Of a DNA stretch of 37,872 nt, positions 1-9,150 are shown piece after piece. Position 1 is the first letter of the stretch. Every line of letters starts with the position of its first letter. Made by a program: the position numbers and the translations under genes. The notes beneath the pieces were generated by a model. The model did not search any database. It was given only the letters and a program-made list of their open reading frames with translations, and was not told the origin of the DNA. The stretch is from Candidatus Amunia macphersoniae (GTDB taxonomy: Bacteria; Chloroflexota; Dormibacteria; Aeolococcales; Aeolococcaceae), in assembly GCA_016464795.1 (NCBI GenBank), contig JAEKNN010000025.1:77548-115419 (forward strand), read 5' to 3'.

Positions 1-2
1 GC

Positions 3-1676
3 CGAGCACCGGCGCGGGCGATGTTGCGCGCGGCCGGCTTCACCGCCGACGATCTCGCCAAGCCGATCATCGGTGTCGGGCATGCGTGGATCGAGACCAT
101 GCCCTGCAACTTCAACCACCGTCAGCTCGCCGATCAGGCCAAGGCTGGGATCCGAGCGGCCGGTGGGACTCCGATGGAGTTCAACACCATCGCGGTCAGT
201 GACGGAGTGTCGATGGGCACCGAGGGGATGCGCGCCTCGCTGGTGTCGCGCGAGGTGATCGCCGACTCCATCGAGGTGGTCACTCGGGGTCACTCGTTCG
301 ACGGGCTGGTGCTGATCGTCGGTTGCGACAAGACCATCCCGGCGGCAGCGATGGCGTTGTGCCGCCTCGATCTGCCCGGCCTGATCCTCTACAGCGGGAC
401 CATCGCGGCGGGGCGGCACGGTGGACGCGACATCACCATCCAGGACGTGTTCGAGGCAGTCGGCGCACATGCCGCCGGCACCATCGACGACGCCGAGCTG
501 CGCGCGGTGGAGGAGGCGGCCTGCCCCGGCGCAGGTGCTTGCGCCGGCCAGTTCACGGCCAACACCATGAGCACGGCGATGGAGTTCCTGGGGCTCAGCC
601 CCGCCGGTGCCAACGACATCCCCGCGATCGACGAGCGCAAGCAGGCGGCGGCGTTCGAGGCGGGCCGGCTGGCGATGCGTTTGGTGGGGGAGGGCGTGCG
701 CCCCAGGACCCTGGCCACGCGCGGCGCCTTCGAGAACGCGATCGCGTGCGTGACCGCCAGCGGCGGATCGACCAACGCTGTCCTGCACCTGCTGGCGATC
801 GCCGCGGAGGCCGGCGTCCCACTCGAGCTGGCCGACTTCGACAGGATCTCGGCGCGCACCCCGATCCTCGCCGACCTCAAGCCGGGAGGACGCTTCGTCG
901 CCGCCGACGTCCATGCAGCCGGCGGTCTGGCGGTGCTGGGGCGACGCCTGCAGGAGTTGGGGCTGCTCGACGAGGACTGCCTCACCGTGGACGCACGGAC
1001 CATCGGCGAGGTCGCGTCCAGCGCGCAGGAGACGCCGGGTCAGGAGGTGATTCGCGCGGCGGCATCGCCGCTGAAGGACCGGGGCGGCATCGCCGTGCTT
1101 CATGGCGCGCTGGCGCCGGACGGCTGCGTTGTCAAGCTCGCCGGGCACGACCGGCGCCTCCACCGCGGGCCGGCGCGGGTGTTCGAGAACGAGGAGTCGT
1201 GCTTCGCCGCCGTCCAGGCACGCACCATTGGCGACGGCGACGTGGTCGTCATCCGCAATGAGGGGCCGGTGGGCGGCCCGGGAATGCGCGAGATGCTGGC
1301 GGTGACCGGCGCCATCGTCGGCGCCGGCCTGAGCGACTCGGTGGCCCTGATCACCGATGGCCGCTTCTCAGGAGCCACCCATGGGTTCATGGTTGCCCAC
1401 GTCACTCCCGAGGCGGCGCTTGGCGGTCCGATCGCTGCGGTTCGCGACGGCGACGTGATCACTGTCGATGTCGACAGGCGGCGAATCGAGATCGACGTCA
1501 GCGCCGCTGAGCTCGAGGCCCGCGTACTCGCCTGGACGCCGCCACCGGCGCGCTACCAGTACGGGGCGCTCGCCAAATACGCAGCCATGGTGGGCTCGGC
1601 GTCGCACGGTGCTCTCACCTCACCGGTTCCCCCGGCGGGCGACGCCGCCCCGGTCGCGAGAAGTGGCCGGACATGA
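3..1676 (+). CDS. ilvD: Dihydroxy-acid dehydratase (5' end cut by window edge)
   Basis: This enzyme dehydrates 2,3-dihydroxy-isovalerate and 2,3-dihydroxy-3-methylvalerate to the 2-oxo acids in valine and isoleucine synthesis, in the cytoplasm. The three Fe-S cysteine motifs of the IlvD/Edd family are visible: PCNFNH (Cys codon at 105), GCDK (324) and [11 protein letters not shown] (522). The C-terminal active-site motif [11 protein letters not shown] is also present. The frame is open to the left edge and reads [13 protein letters not shown], which matches the conserved IlvD N-terminus just before the usual MLRAAG. The ATG at 21 is therefore internal, and only about 10-20 residues are missing. 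ilvD is followed by the ilv leader rather than running straight into ilvB, so it may form its own transcription unit. Identity is certain. Confidence 0.97.
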   Translation, partial: RAPARAMLRAAGFTADDLAKPIIGVGHAWIETMPCNFNHRQLADQAKAGIRAAGGTPMEFNTIAVSDGVSMGTEGMRASLVSREVIADSIEVVTRGHSFDGLVLIVGCDKTIPAAAMALCRLDLPGLILYSGTIAAGRHGGRDITIQDVFEAVGAHAAGTIDDAELRAVEEAACPGAGACAGQFTANTMSTAMEFLGLSPAGANDIPAIDERKQAAAFEAGRLAMRLVGEGVRPRTLATRGAFENAIACVTASGGSTNAVLHLLAIAAEAGVPLELADFDRISARTPILADLKPGGRFVAADVHAAGGLAVLGRRLQELGLLDEDCLTVDARTIGEVASSAQETPGQEVIRAAASPLKDRGGIAVLHGALAPDGCVVKLAGHDRRLHRGPARVFENEESCFAAVQARTIGDGDVVVIRNEGPVGGPGMREMLAVTGAIVGAGLSDSVALITDGRFSGATHGFMVAHVTPEAALGGPIAAVRDGDVITVDVDRRRIEIDVSAAELEARVLAWTPPPARYQYGALAKYAAMVGSASHGALTSPVPPAGDAAPVARSGRT

Positions 1677-1722
1677 CAACAACAGCCGGCCACGGTCGGA
1701 TCAGGCCGTCACAGATTCGTGC

Positions 1723-1751
1723 TTGACCCCTCGCGCGGCGTCCCCTAGGCT
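1723..1751 (+). promoter_or_regulatory. Sigma-70-type promoter of the ilv leader
   Basis: A -35 box TTGACC (1723-1728) and a -10 box TAGGCT (1746-1751) are separated by exactly 17 bp. Transcription should start around 1758-1761, at or just before the GTG of the leader peptide, so the leader mRNA would be leaderless or nearly so. It lies in the 84-nt gap after ilvD and would drive the ilvB-to-leuB block. Confidence 0.8.
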
Positions 1752-1760
1752 ACTGGCCAC

Positions 1761-1856
1761 GTGACCAAGCAGTTCGTCCTCGTCCCCGTACTCACCGGCC
1801 TCCTTCTTATTGAGAGGGGAGCCTCGAGGTTCCGGACGCGGCGCGTGCGCACGTAG
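1761..1856 (+). CDS. ilv leader peptide (31 aa, attenuation)
   Basis: This is a short GTG-started frame of 31 codons ending in TAG at 1854. Its core reads FVLVPVLTGLLLI: three Val, five Leu and one Ile among 13 residues, with three consecutive Leu codons followed by Ile. The rest is Arg-rich and uninformative. It starts 9 nt after a -10 box and has no Shine-Dalgarno, so it is probably translated from a leaderless transcript. It precedes a strong intrinsic terminator (1882-1917) and then acetolactate synthase, which is the classic layout for transcription attenuation of ilv operons. The translated role (sensing charged Val/Leu/Ile tRNA) is inference from composition and context. Confidence 0.8.
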   Translation: MTKQFVLVPVLTGLLLIERGASRFRTRRVRT

Positions 1857-1881
1857 GGCACAGACCAGATCCAGATCCAAA

Positions 1882-1917
1882 AAGGGTCCCCTCCTCAGGA
1901 GGGGGCCCTTCTTTTTT
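1882..1917 (+). terminator. Attenuator (intrinsic terminator) upstream of ilvB
   Basis: A 13-bp stem (1882-1894 pairing with 1898-1910, one G-T pair, TCA loop) is followed by C and six T residues. This is a textbook Rho-independent terminator, placed before the structural genes and after the Val/Leu/Ile-rich peptide. Its 5' arm TCCCCTC (1887-1893) is exactly complementary to GAGGGGA (1814-1820) just after the Leu-Leu-Leu-Ile codons, giving a possible antiterminator pairing. Confidence 0.85.
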
Positions 1918-1945
1918 GCCCACAACATTTCACGGAGGCGCAGTC

Positions 1946-2140
1946 ATGGACGACAGCGGACACCGACAGCAGCCAGCCCAGCGGGCCGGCGATCGCGACT
2001 CGGCCAGCAACGCGGCGATGGACCGCCAGCGCAACCAGGACGTGCGCCACCGCGCTCAGCCAGGCGCGGCAGCACCCGGCCGGCGTGGCAGTGAGGGCTT
2101 CGATTACTTCCGCGACGCCATCAACCGCACCTACAAGTGA
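1946..2140 (+). CDS. Unknown 64-aa protein between attenuator and ilvB
   Basis: A small hydrophilic, Arg/Gln/Asp-rich protein begins at ATG 1946 behind a good Shine-Dalgarno (GGAGG, 1934-1938, 7-nt spacing). It has no hydrophobic segment. Only the C-terminus (GFDYFRDAINRTYK) has a compact, protein-like composition. Its TGA overlaps the GTG of ilvB as GTGA (2137-2140), and ilvB has no ribosome-binding site of its own, so translation of this ORF probably delivers ribosomes to ilvB. I do not recognise the protein. It may be a real microprotein linked to acetolactate synthase or a translated regulatory spacer. The first ATG is preferred over the in-frame upstream alternatives because of the ribosome-binding site. 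Confidence 0.65.
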   Translation: MDDSGHRQQPAQRAGDRDSASNAAMDRQRNQDVRHRAQPGAAAPGRRGSEGFDYFRDAINRTYK

Positions 2141-3870
2141 TCCAGGCCCGTCCCGATACCGAAGCTGAGGAGCCGGCTGCGGCGAAGCGACCGCTCACGG
2201 GCGCGGAGATCGTCTTCGAGTGCCTGCTCGCCGAGGGTGTGAGCACCATCTTCGGGTATCCGGGCGGCGCCAACCTGCCCCTGTATCAGCACCTTCCCTC
2301 GTATCCGCAGCTGCACCACGTGCTGGTGCGCCACGAACAGGGCGGCGCCCACGCCGCCGACGGCTACGCCCGCAGCCGGCGCGGCGCTGTCGGGGTGGTC
2401 TTCGCAACCAGTGGACCGGGGGCCCTGAACATGGTCACGGGCCTGGCCACTGCCTACGCCGACTCGGTGCCGGTGGTGGCGATCACCGGCCAGGTTGCGA
2501 TCACAGCCGTCGGCACCGACGCGTTCCAGGAGTCGGACGTGATCGGCTCGACCATGTCGGTGACCAAGCACAGCTACCTGGTGACCCGCATCGAGGACAT
2601 CGCCCCGACGATTCGCGAGGCCTTCCACGTCGCCCGCTCCGGCCGCCCAGGCCCGGTGCTGATCGACCTCCCCAAGGATCTGCAGCAGGCGACCATGGAG
2701 TTCGAGCCGGCCACCGAGCCGGTGCGCCTGCGCTCCTTCCCAGAGCCGCCGCGACCGGACGGCATGAAGCTGCGCCGCATCGCCCAGCTGATCTCCGAGG
2801 CGCGGCGGCCGGTGATGCTGATCGGTCGGGGGGTGATCATCTCGGGGGCCGAGACCGAGGTGATGGAGCTTGCCCACCGCGCCCACATCCCCACCGGCTG
2901 GACCCTGCTCGGGACCGGCGCCTTTCCGGTTCGCGATCCGCTGGCCCTGCAGATGGTGGGCTTCATGGGCGCGGGGTTCACCAATCGCGCGGTGTGCGAC
3001 GCCGATCTGCTGATCCTGATCGGAATGCGCTGCGATGATAGGGTGACCACCCGGCTGGACTCGTTCGCCCCGCGCGTCGAGCACATCGTCCACATCGACA
3101 TCGATCCTGCCGAGATCGGCAAGAACGTGGTGCCTCATGTGTCGCTGGTGGCCGACGCCAAGACGGCGTTGGGCGCGCTGCTGCCGCTGGTCGAGCCCAA
3201 GCGTGAGCACGAGTGGCTCACCACCATCGACCAGTGGCGTGAGGAGCACCCCATCCGTTTCGTGCATCGCAATGGCCTGCTGCAACCGCAGGAGGTGCTC
3301 ATCGAGATGTACAGACGCTGCCAGGACGAGGCCATCGTGCTCGCCGATGTCGGCCTCAACCAAATCTGGGCGGCGCTGTGGTTCGACTATCGCAAGCCCG
3401 GCAGGTTTCTCAACTCCGGCGGCACCGGGACCATGGGCTACGCGTTCCCAGCGTCGATGGGCGCCAAGCTCTCCAACCCCGACAAGACTGTGTTCTGCAT
3501 CAGCGGGGAGGGTGGCTTCGTGATGAACATGCAGGAGATGGCGACCATGGTCGAGCAGAACATCGACGTCAACGTGCTGATCCTCAACAACGCCAGCCTC
3601 GGCATGGTTCGCCAGTTCCAGGATGAGTTCTACGGCGGCATCCGCTCGGCCGTCGACCTCAGCTTCACACCCGATTTCGTCAAGCTGGGCGAGGCCTTCG
3701 GGATGAAGGCGATGACCACCGATCGCGCTGCCGACGTGGGACCGATGCTCGACGAGGCGCTCGCTCACCACGGCCCGGTGCTGATGAACTTCGACATCGA
3801 CAGGGACGCCAACGTGTATCCAATCGTGCCCCTGGGCAAGGGCATGCTCGACTTCGTCGAGGCGTCATGA
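2137..3870 (+). CDS. ilvB: Acetolactate synthase, large (catalytic) subunit
   Basis: This ThDP- and FAD-dependent enzyme condenses two pyruvates, or pyruvate and 2-oxobutyrate, in the first common step of Val/Leu/Ile synthesis. The 577-aa length is typical. Visible features are GAEIVFECL and GYPGGAN at the N-terminus, the catalytic Glu in VRHEQGGAHAADGYAR, FATSGPGALN, the central FAD domain and the ThDP-binding region from GGTGTMGYAFPASMGAK to LILNNASLGMVRQ. The metal-binding motif reads GEG (Glu458) instead of the usual GDG. GTG is the only reasonable start: it overlaps the upstream small ORF by 4 bp and no Shine-Dalgarno precedes it. The stop overlaps the start of ilvN by 4 bp (ATGA). Confidence 0.97.
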   Translation: MIQARPDTEAEEPAAAKRPLTGAEIVFECLLAEGVSTIFGYPGGANLPLYQHLPSYPQLHHVLVRHEQGGAHAADGYARSRRGAVGVVFATSGPGALNMVTGLATAYADSVPVVAITGQVAITAVGTDAFQESDVIGSTMSVTKHSYLVTRIEDIAPTIREAFHVARSGRPGPVLIDLPKDLQQATMEFEPATEPVRLRSFPEPPRPDGMKLRRIAQLISEARRPVMLIGRGVIISGAETEVMELAHRAHIPTGWTLLGTGAFPVRDPLALQMVGFMGAGFTNRAVCDADLLILIGMRCDDRVTTRLDSFAPRVEHIVHIDIDPAEIGKNVVPHVSLVADAKTALGALLPLVEPKREHEWLTTIDQWREEHPIRFVHRNGLLQPQEVLIEMYRRCQDEAIVLADVGLNQIWAALWFDYRKPGRFLNSGGTGTMGYAFPASMGAKLSNPDKTVFCISGEGGFVMNMQEMATMVEQNIDVNVLILNNASLGMVRQFQDEFYGGIRSAVDLSFTPDFVKLGEAFGMKAMTTDRAADVGPMLDEALAHHGPVLMNFDIDRDANVYPIVPLGKGMLDFVEAS

Positions 3871-4454
3871 GCCAGAGCCGGCTCCTCTCCGTGCTCGTCG
3901 AGAACAAGCCGGGCGTGCTCAACCGGGTGGCGTCCGCCGTGCGCCGGCGCGGCTTCAACATCGACTCGCTCTCGGTGGGGCCGACCGACGATGCCTCCGT
4001 GTCGCGCATGACCATCACAGTGCAGGTGGGTCGCCAGCAGGCCGAGCAGGCCACCAAGCAGCTGGCCAAGCTCATCGACGTGATCACCATCGACGACGTC
4101 ACCGGCCAGCGCGTGGTCGCTCACGAGCTGCTGTTGATCCGCATGCACGCCCCCCACAGCAGCCGTCGCGATGTGCTCGACATCGTCGACATCTTTCGTG
4201 GACGGGTCGTCGACATCGCCGTGGAGTCCGTGATCGTCGAGGTCACCGGGTCCACCGAGAAGGTCGACAACTTCATCGAGCTGATGCGCCCCTTCGGGAT
4301 CAAGGAGGTGGCCCGCAGTGGCGCCGTGGCCCTGGTCCGAGGCGACGACGCACGGCTGCGGCTGCTCGACTTCGAGCTGCCCAGCGGCGAACCAGAGATC
4401 CACCCGGTCAGCGGCGATGACGACGAAGCCGTCGACACCACGGGCAATGTCTAG
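3867..4454 (+). CDS. ilvN: Acetolactate synthase, small (regulatory) subunit
   Basis: This 195-aa regulatory subunit activates IlvB and confers valine feedback inhibition. An ACT domain fills roughly residues 4-80, beginning [18 protein letters not shown] and continuing [14 protein letters not shown], the usual effector-site signature. It is followed by the C-terminal ALS_ss domain ([36 protein letters not shown]). The length is slightly above the common 160-175 aa because of an acidic C-terminal tail. The start is coupled to ilvB by ATGA, and the stop lies 13 nt before the ilvC start. Confidence 0.97.
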   Translation: MSQSRLLSVLVENKPGVLNRVASAVRRRGFNIDSLSVGPTDDASVSRMTITVQVGRQQAEQATKQLAKLIDVITIDDVTGQRVVAHELLLIRMHAPHSSRRDVLDIVDIFRGRVVDIAVESVIVEVTGSTEKVDNFIELMRPFGIKEVARSGAVALVRGDDARLRLLDFELPSGEPEIHPVSGDDDEAVDTTGNV

Positions 4455-4467
4455 TGAGGACACACTG

Positions 4468-5493
4468 ATGGCGGCACGCATGTACTACGAGACCGATGTC
4501 GATCCCACAGCGCTCGACGGTGCTCGGATCGCGGTGCTCGGCTACGGCTCTCAGGGCCACGCCCACGCGCTCAACCTCCGCGACTCCGGCCACGACGTGC
4601 GTGTTGGTCTGCCGGAGCGCTCTGGCACCCGGGCGGTGGCAGAGGCGGACGGCCTTCGCGTCCTGGATCCCGTGGATGCGGTGGCGGAGGCCAACGTGAT
4701 CATGGTGCTCGCCCCCGACACCTCTCAGAAGGCGCTCTACGAGAGCGCCATCCGCGACAACCTGCAGGCTGGCGACCTGCTGCTGTTCGCGCACGGCTTC
4801 ACCATCCGTTTTGGCCAGATCTCGCCGCCCGATGGGGTGGATGTGGCCATGGTGGCACCCAAGGGTCCCGGTCACCTGGTGCGGCGCACCTTCCTCGACG
4901 GTCAGGGAGTTCCCTGCCTGGTGGCCGTCGAGCAGGACGCGACGGGTGCCGCCTGGCAGAGAGCTCTCGCCTACGCGAGCGGCATCGGGGGGACCCGCGC
5001 CGGATGCCTGCGCACCACCTTCGCCGAGGAGACCGAGACGGACCTCTTCGGTGAGCAGGCAGTCCTGTGCGGAGGTATCTCGAGTCTTGTCAAGGCCGGC
5101 TACGAGACGCTGACGGAGGCCGGCTACCAGCCCGAGCTCGCCTACTTCGAGGTCATGCACGAGCTCAAGCTGATCGTCGATCTGATGTACCAGGGCGGCC
5201 TCTCGTACATGCGCTATTCGGTCAGCGACACCGCCGAGTTCGGCGATTACGTGAGCGGCCCCAAGGTGGTGGATGAGCGCACCCGCGCGACCATGCGGGG
5301 CATCCTCGCCGACATTCAGGATGGCACCTTCGCCAGGCGTTGGATTGCCGAGAATGAGAACGGACGCTCCGACTTCCTGGAGTATCGCGACCAGGACCAT
5401 CACCATCCGGTGGAGACGGTGGGAGCCGAGCTGCGTGCCAAGATGGCCTGGCTCGACGCCAAGACCGCGCCGGGCATGGACGCGCCGGCATGA
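4468..5493 (+). CDS. ilvC: Ketol-acid reductoisomerase (class I)
   Basis: It isomerises and reduces acetolactate or acetohydroxybutyrate with NAD(P)H and Mg2+. The 341 aa match class I enzymes. The Rossmann motif is [17 protein letters not shown], followed by a cofactor-specificity loop [10 protein letters not shown] whose Arg and Ser are compatible with NADPH. The metal ligands lie in [12 protein letters not shown] and in [22 protein letters not shown] 4468 is chosen because GAGG lies about 8 nt upstream and the product then starts [10 protein letters not shown] as is normal. ATG 4447, overlapping ilvN, is a less likely start. The stop overlaps leuA by ATGA. Confidence 0.96.
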   Translation: MAARMYYETDVDPTALDGARIAVLGYGSQGHAHALNLRDSGHDVRVGLPERSGTRAVAEADGLRVLDPVDAVAEANVIMVLAPDTSQKALYESAIRDNLQAGDLLLFAHGFTIRFGQISPPDGVDVAMVAPKGPGHLVRRTFLDGQGVPCLVAVEQDATGAAWQRALAYASGIGGTRAGCLRTTFAEETETDLFGEQAVLCGGISSLVKAGYETLTEAGYQPELAYFEVMHELKLIVDLMYQGGLSYMRYSVSDTAEFGDYVSGPKVVDERTRATMRGILADIQDGTFARRWIAENENGRSDFLEYRDQDHHHPVETVGAELRAKMAWLDAKTAPGMDAPA

Positions 5494-7118
5494 GCGGCAA
5501 CGGCCAGGTGGCGAGCCTCGGGAACCCCCTCTTCGCCGCGGGGACCGCGGTGGAACCGGCAGCGCTGACCATCCTCGACACCACTCTTCGTGACGGTGAG
5601 CAGTCACCCGGCGTGGCCCTGTCAGCCGACGACAAGCTGGCGATCGCCCGTCAGCTGGCGCGCTTGCGGGTGGACGTCATCGAAGCGGGATTTCCCTTCT
5701 CGTCGCCCGGTGACCACGCCGCGGTGCGGGCCATCGCCGAGCAGATCGATGGTCCCATCATCGCCGGGTTGAGTCGCTGCTTTCCGGCCGACGTCCGCCA
5801 GTGCGCTGACGCCCTCGCCCCGGCGGCCCGAGCCCGCATCCACGTGTTCATCGGCACCTCCCCGATCCATCGCGACTCGCAGCTGCGCATGTCCCAGGCC
5901 GAGGTCTTGGAGCGGGTGGTGTCGATGACGGCTCTGGCCAAGACGTTCCGCGATGACGTGGAGTTCTCCCCGATGGACGCCAGCCGCACCGAGCCCGAGT
6001 ACCTCGCCGACATCGTCGCCGGTTGCATCGACGCGGGCGCGACCACCGTCAACCTGCCCGACACCGTCGGCTATGCCACGCCCGACGAGTGGCGAGGCCT
6101 GATCGAGTGGTTGCAAGCGCGTGTCCCCAGCCTGGCGACGGTCACGCTCTCGGTGCACTGCCACAACGACCTCGGTCTGGCGGTGGCCAACTCTCTGGCA
6201 TCGGTGCGCGCCGGCGCACGACAGGTGGAGACCTGTGTCAACGGGATCGGCGAGCGCGCCGGCAACGCTGCCCTCGAGGAGGTGGCGATGGCCACACGCC
6301 TGCATCCCGAGGTCTTCGGGGTGGCCACGCAGCTCGACCACTCGCAGCTGTATCGCACCTCACGGTTGGTGTCGCAGCTCACCGGGATGGTGGTGCAGCC
6401 GAACAAGGCGGTGGTCGGCGCCAATGCCTTCGCCCATCACTCGGGCATCCACCAGGACGGAATCCTCAAGGACCGCCGGACCTTCGAGATCATGGAGGCT
6501 GCGGAGGTCGGCGCCGGCAGCACCCTGGTGCTCGGCAAGCTGTCGGGGCGCCACGCGCTGCGCAACCGCCTCGAACAGCTCGGCTACGCGCTCGACGAGG
6601 AGGAGTTGAAGCGCGCCTTCGTCCGCTTCAAGGAGCTGGCCGACCGCAAGCGCGACGTCACCGATCGCGACCTCGAGGCGGTGGTCGCCGACGAGCGCCG
6701 CACCGGCGACGAGCGCTACCGCCTCGAGCACCTCCAGGTCAGCTGCGGCACCCAGCTGCGCCCGACCGCGACAGTGCGGATGCTGCTCCCCGACGGGCTG
6801 TCGCACGAGGCCGCGGCGATCGGGGACGGTCCCGTCGACGCCGCCTACCGCGCCATCCAGTCGCTGTGCCAGGTCGACGGTGAGCTCGAGGAGTTCGCTG
6901 TGCAGGCGGTCACCGGGGGCATCGACGCCATCGGTGAGGTGAGCGTTCGCCTGCACCACGACGGGGCGCGCGCCGCCGGTCACGGCGCCGACACCGACAT
7001 CATCGTGGCCGCAGCCCGAGCCTACGTCCACGCCCTCAACCGGATGGCCGACGGGCTGGCCAGCGGCGACCGCCCCACTCCGGAGACCGCGGGCTCCGCC
7101 GCGGCGAGTGGTCGGTGA
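5490..7118 (+). CDS. leuA: 2-isopropylmalate synthase
   Basis: It condenses acetyl-CoA with 2-oxoisovalerate, the first committed step to leucine. The protein is 542 aa. The catalytic TIM barrel starts at [15 protein letters not shown], and the metal-binding motif is [13 protein letters not shown]. The signature [15 protein letters not shown] and the [13 protein letters not shown] region are present, as is the C-terminal LeuA allosteric domain (about residues 395-525) used for leucine feedback. The HSGIHQDG motif and full regulatory domain favour LeuA over citramalate synthase, although substrate choice cannot be proven from sequence. It overlaps both neighbours by 4 bp. Confidence 0.93.
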   Translation: MSGNGQVASLGNPLFAAGTAVEPAALTILDTTLRDGEQSPGVALSADDKLAIARQLARLRVDVIEAGFPFSSPGDHAAVRAIAEQIDGPIIAGLSRCFPADVRQCADALAPAARARIHVFIGTSPIHRDSQLRMSQAEVLERVVSMTALAKTFRDDVEFSPMDASRTEPEYLADIVAGCIDAGATTVNLPDTVGYATPDEWRGLIEWLQARVPSLATVTLSVHCHNDLGLAVANSLASVRAGARQVETCVNGIGERAGNAALEEVAMATRLHPEVFGVATQLDHSQLYRTSRLVSQLTGMVVQPNKAVVGANAFAHHSGIHQDGILKDRRTFEIMEAAEVGAGSTLVLGKLSGRHALRNRLEQLGYALDEEELKRAFVRFKELADRKRDVTDRDLEAVVADERRTGDERYRLEHLQVSCGTQLRPTATVRMLLPDGLSHEAAAIGDGPVDAAYRAIQSLCQVDGELEEFAVQAVTGGIDAIGEVSVRLHHDGARAAGHGADTDIIVAAARAYVHALNRMADGLASGDRPTPETAGSAAASGR

Positions 7119-8530
7119 CAGCGAGAACGTTGTTCGACAAGGTGTGGGACTTCCACACGGTGCTCGCTGAGGGAGATGGCCCGTCGGTGCTCTACATCGA
7201 CCTGCATCTGGTCCACGAGGTCACCTCACCCCAGGCGTTCGAGGGCTTGCGACTCTCCGGGCGGACGGTTCGCCGGCCCGACCTGACGGTGGCCACCATG
7301 GACCACAACGTGCCCACGGTCGACCAGCTGGCGCCGATCAAGGATCCGATCAGCGCCGCCCAGGTGGAGGCGCTGCGCCGCAACTGCGCTGACTTCGGCA
7401 TCGCCTGCTACGGCGTGGGCCACCGCTGGCAGGGCGTCGTGCATGTGATCGGCCCGGAGCTGGGGCTGACCCTGCCGGGGACCACGATCGTCTGCGGGGA
7501 CAGCCACACGGCAACGCACGGAGCCTTCGGCGCGCTTGCCTTCGGCATCGGCACCACCGACGTGGAGCACGTGCTGGCGACGCAGACACTCCGCGCCACC
7601 CGGCCACGCTCAATGGAGGTGCGCATCGACGGCGAGCTCCCGGTCGGCGTCACCGCCAAGGACGTGGCGCTGGGGGTGGTGCGCACCATTGGGACCGCCG
7701 GCGCCCAGGGCCATGTCGTGGAGTACACCGGCTCGGTGGTGCAGGCGATGTCGATGGAGCAGCGGATGACGCTCTGCAACCTGACCATCGAGTCAGGCGG
7801 TCGGGCAGGCATGGTGGCCCCCGACGGCACCACCATCGAGTACCTCGCCGGCCGACCGTTCGCCCCTCGCGGAGCGGCGTGGGAGGCAGCGCTGGCGGCG
7901 TGGAGCGAGTTGCGCACCGACCCGGGTGCAGCGTACGACCGCGAGGTGCTCATCGACGCCGCCGAGCTGGCGCCGTCGGTGACCTGGGGCACGACACCCT
8001 CGCAGTCTGTGGCGATCACCGACAAGGTGCCCGATCCCGACAGCTTCAACGATCCCTCTCAGCGCGAATCCGCTGTGCGCGCGCTCGAGTACATGGGACT
8101 GACGCCGGGCACGCCGATGGAGGAGGTGGTCGTCGACACAGTATTCATCGGCTCCTGCACCAACGGGCGAATCGAGGATCTGCGCAGCGCCGCGGCGGTG
8201 ATGGACGGCCGCCGGGTCGCATCCGGGGTTCGCGTGCTGGTGGTTCCCGGGTCGCAACAGGTCAAGGTGCAGGCGCAGGAGGAGGGCCTCGACGGCATCT
8301 TCCGCGCTGCCGGAGCCGAGTGGCGGGACGCCGGCTGTTCGATGTGTTTGGGGATGAACCCCGACATCCTCCAGCCGGGCCAGCGGTGCGCGAGCACCAG
8401 CAACCGCAACTTCGAAGGCCGGCAGGGTCGTGGCGGGCGCACCCACCTGCTCTCGCCCGCGATGGCCGCTGCCGCCGCGGTCGAGGGACGCATCACCGAC
8501 GTGCGCCGATTGCGTGCGCGTGTGTCATGA
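7115..8530 (+). CDS. leuC: 3-isopropylmalate dehydratase, large subunit
   Basis: This aconitase-family [4Fe-4S] subunit isomerises 2- to 3-isopropylmalate with LeuD. It is 471 aa long. Visible motifs are [10 protein letters not shown] at the N-terminus, [29 protein letters not shown] and the cluster cysteines in [13 protein letters not shown] and [10 protein letters not shown]. The C-terminal [19 protein letters not shown] is also characteristic. Translation starts at GTG 7115, which overlaps the leuA stop (GTGA), and the stop overlaps the leuD ATG. The bacterial-type length and the linked leuD make homoaconitase unlikely. Confidence 0.97.
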   Translation: MTARTLFDKVWDFHTVLAEGDGPSVLYIDLHLVHEVTSPQAFEGLRLSGRTVRRPDLTVATMDHNVPTVDQLAPIKDPISAAQVEALRRNCADFGIACYGVGHRWQGVVHVIGPELGLTLPGTTIVCGDSHTATHGAFGALAFGIGTTDVEHVLATQTLRATRPRSMEVRIDGELPVGVTAKDVALGVVRTIGTAGAQGHVVEYTGSVVQAMSMEQRMTLCNLTIESGGRAGMVAPDGTTIEYLAGRPFAPRGAAWEAALAAWSELRTDPGAAYDREVLIDAAELAPSVTWGTTPSQSVAITDKVPDPDSFNDPSQRESAVRALEYMGLTPGTPMEEVVVDTVFIGSCTNGRIEDLRSAAAVMDGRRVASGVRVLVVPGSQQVKVQAQEEGLDGIFRAAGAEWRDAGCSMCLGMNPDILQPGQRCASTSNRNFEGRQGRGGRTHLLSPAMAAAAAVEGRITDVRRLRARVS

Positions 8531-9150
8531 AGCCGTTTCGCTGCGAGCACGGCACCCTGGTGCCACTCGATCGTTCCGATGTCGACACCGACCAGATCAT
8601 CCCCAAGCAGTTCCTCAAGCGGATCGAGCGCACCGGCTATGGGCCCTTCCTGTTCCACGAGTGGCGCTACGACCAGAGCGGTGCCGAGCGAGAGGGCTTC
8701 GTGCTCAACACCCCCGTCTACCGCACCGGGACAGTGCTGGTGGCGGGGCGCAACTTCGGCTGCGGGTCGTCGCGTGAGCACGCCGTCTGGGCCTTGCAGG
8801 ACCACGGTTTTCGCGCGGTGATCGCACCATCGTTCGCGGACATCTTCCACGGCAACGCGCTGAGCTGCGGGCTTCTTCCCGTCACCCTCGCCGAGCAGGA
8901 GGTGCGCGCGCTGCTCGACCTCGCCGCCGAGGACCCGCGGGTGGAGTGCGTCGTCGATCTCGAGGACGGGACGGTCAGCGCCGGCGAGCTCCATTGTCAC
9001 TTCCGCCTCGATGCCACCCAGCGCAGGCTGCTGCTCGACGGTATCGACGACATCACCCTGACGCTGCACACCCTTGGCGAGATCTCCGCCTTCGAAGCCG
9101 CCCGACCGGGGTGGATGCCGGCCGTTTCGCGCGTGGAGGAGCCGGCGTGA
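8527..9150 (+). CDS. leuD: 3-isopropylmalate dehydratase, small subunit
   Basis: This 207-aa swivel-domain subunit is the partner of LeuC. It carries [15 protein letters not shown] near the N-terminus, [17 protein letters not shown] in the substrate-binding loop and the [18 protein letters not shown] segment. Length and motifs are normal for bacterial LeuD. The ATG is coupled to leuC through ATGA, and the stop overlaps the leuB GTG. No separate ribosome-binding site is needed or evident. Confidence 0.97.
   Translation: MKPFRCEHGTLVPLDRSDVDTDQIIPKQFLKRIERTGYGPFLFHEWRYDQSGAEREGFVLNTPVYRTGTVLVAGRNFGCGSSREHAVWALQDHGFRAVIAPSFADIFHGNALSCGLLPVTLAEQEVRALLDLAAEDPRVECVVDLEDGTVSAGELHCHFRLDATQRRLLLDGIDDITLTLHTLGEISAFEAARPGWMPAVSRVEEPA

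Noticed and set aside
2131..3771. Long open frame (546 codons) on the minus strand opposite ilvB
   Set aside because: It is antisense to a certain gene, His/Asp/Val-biased as expected for the complement of GC-rich codons, and shows no family motif.
4408..5607. 399-codon minus-strand frame opposite ilvC
   Set aside because: Antisense shadow of a complete, motif-verified reductoisomerase.
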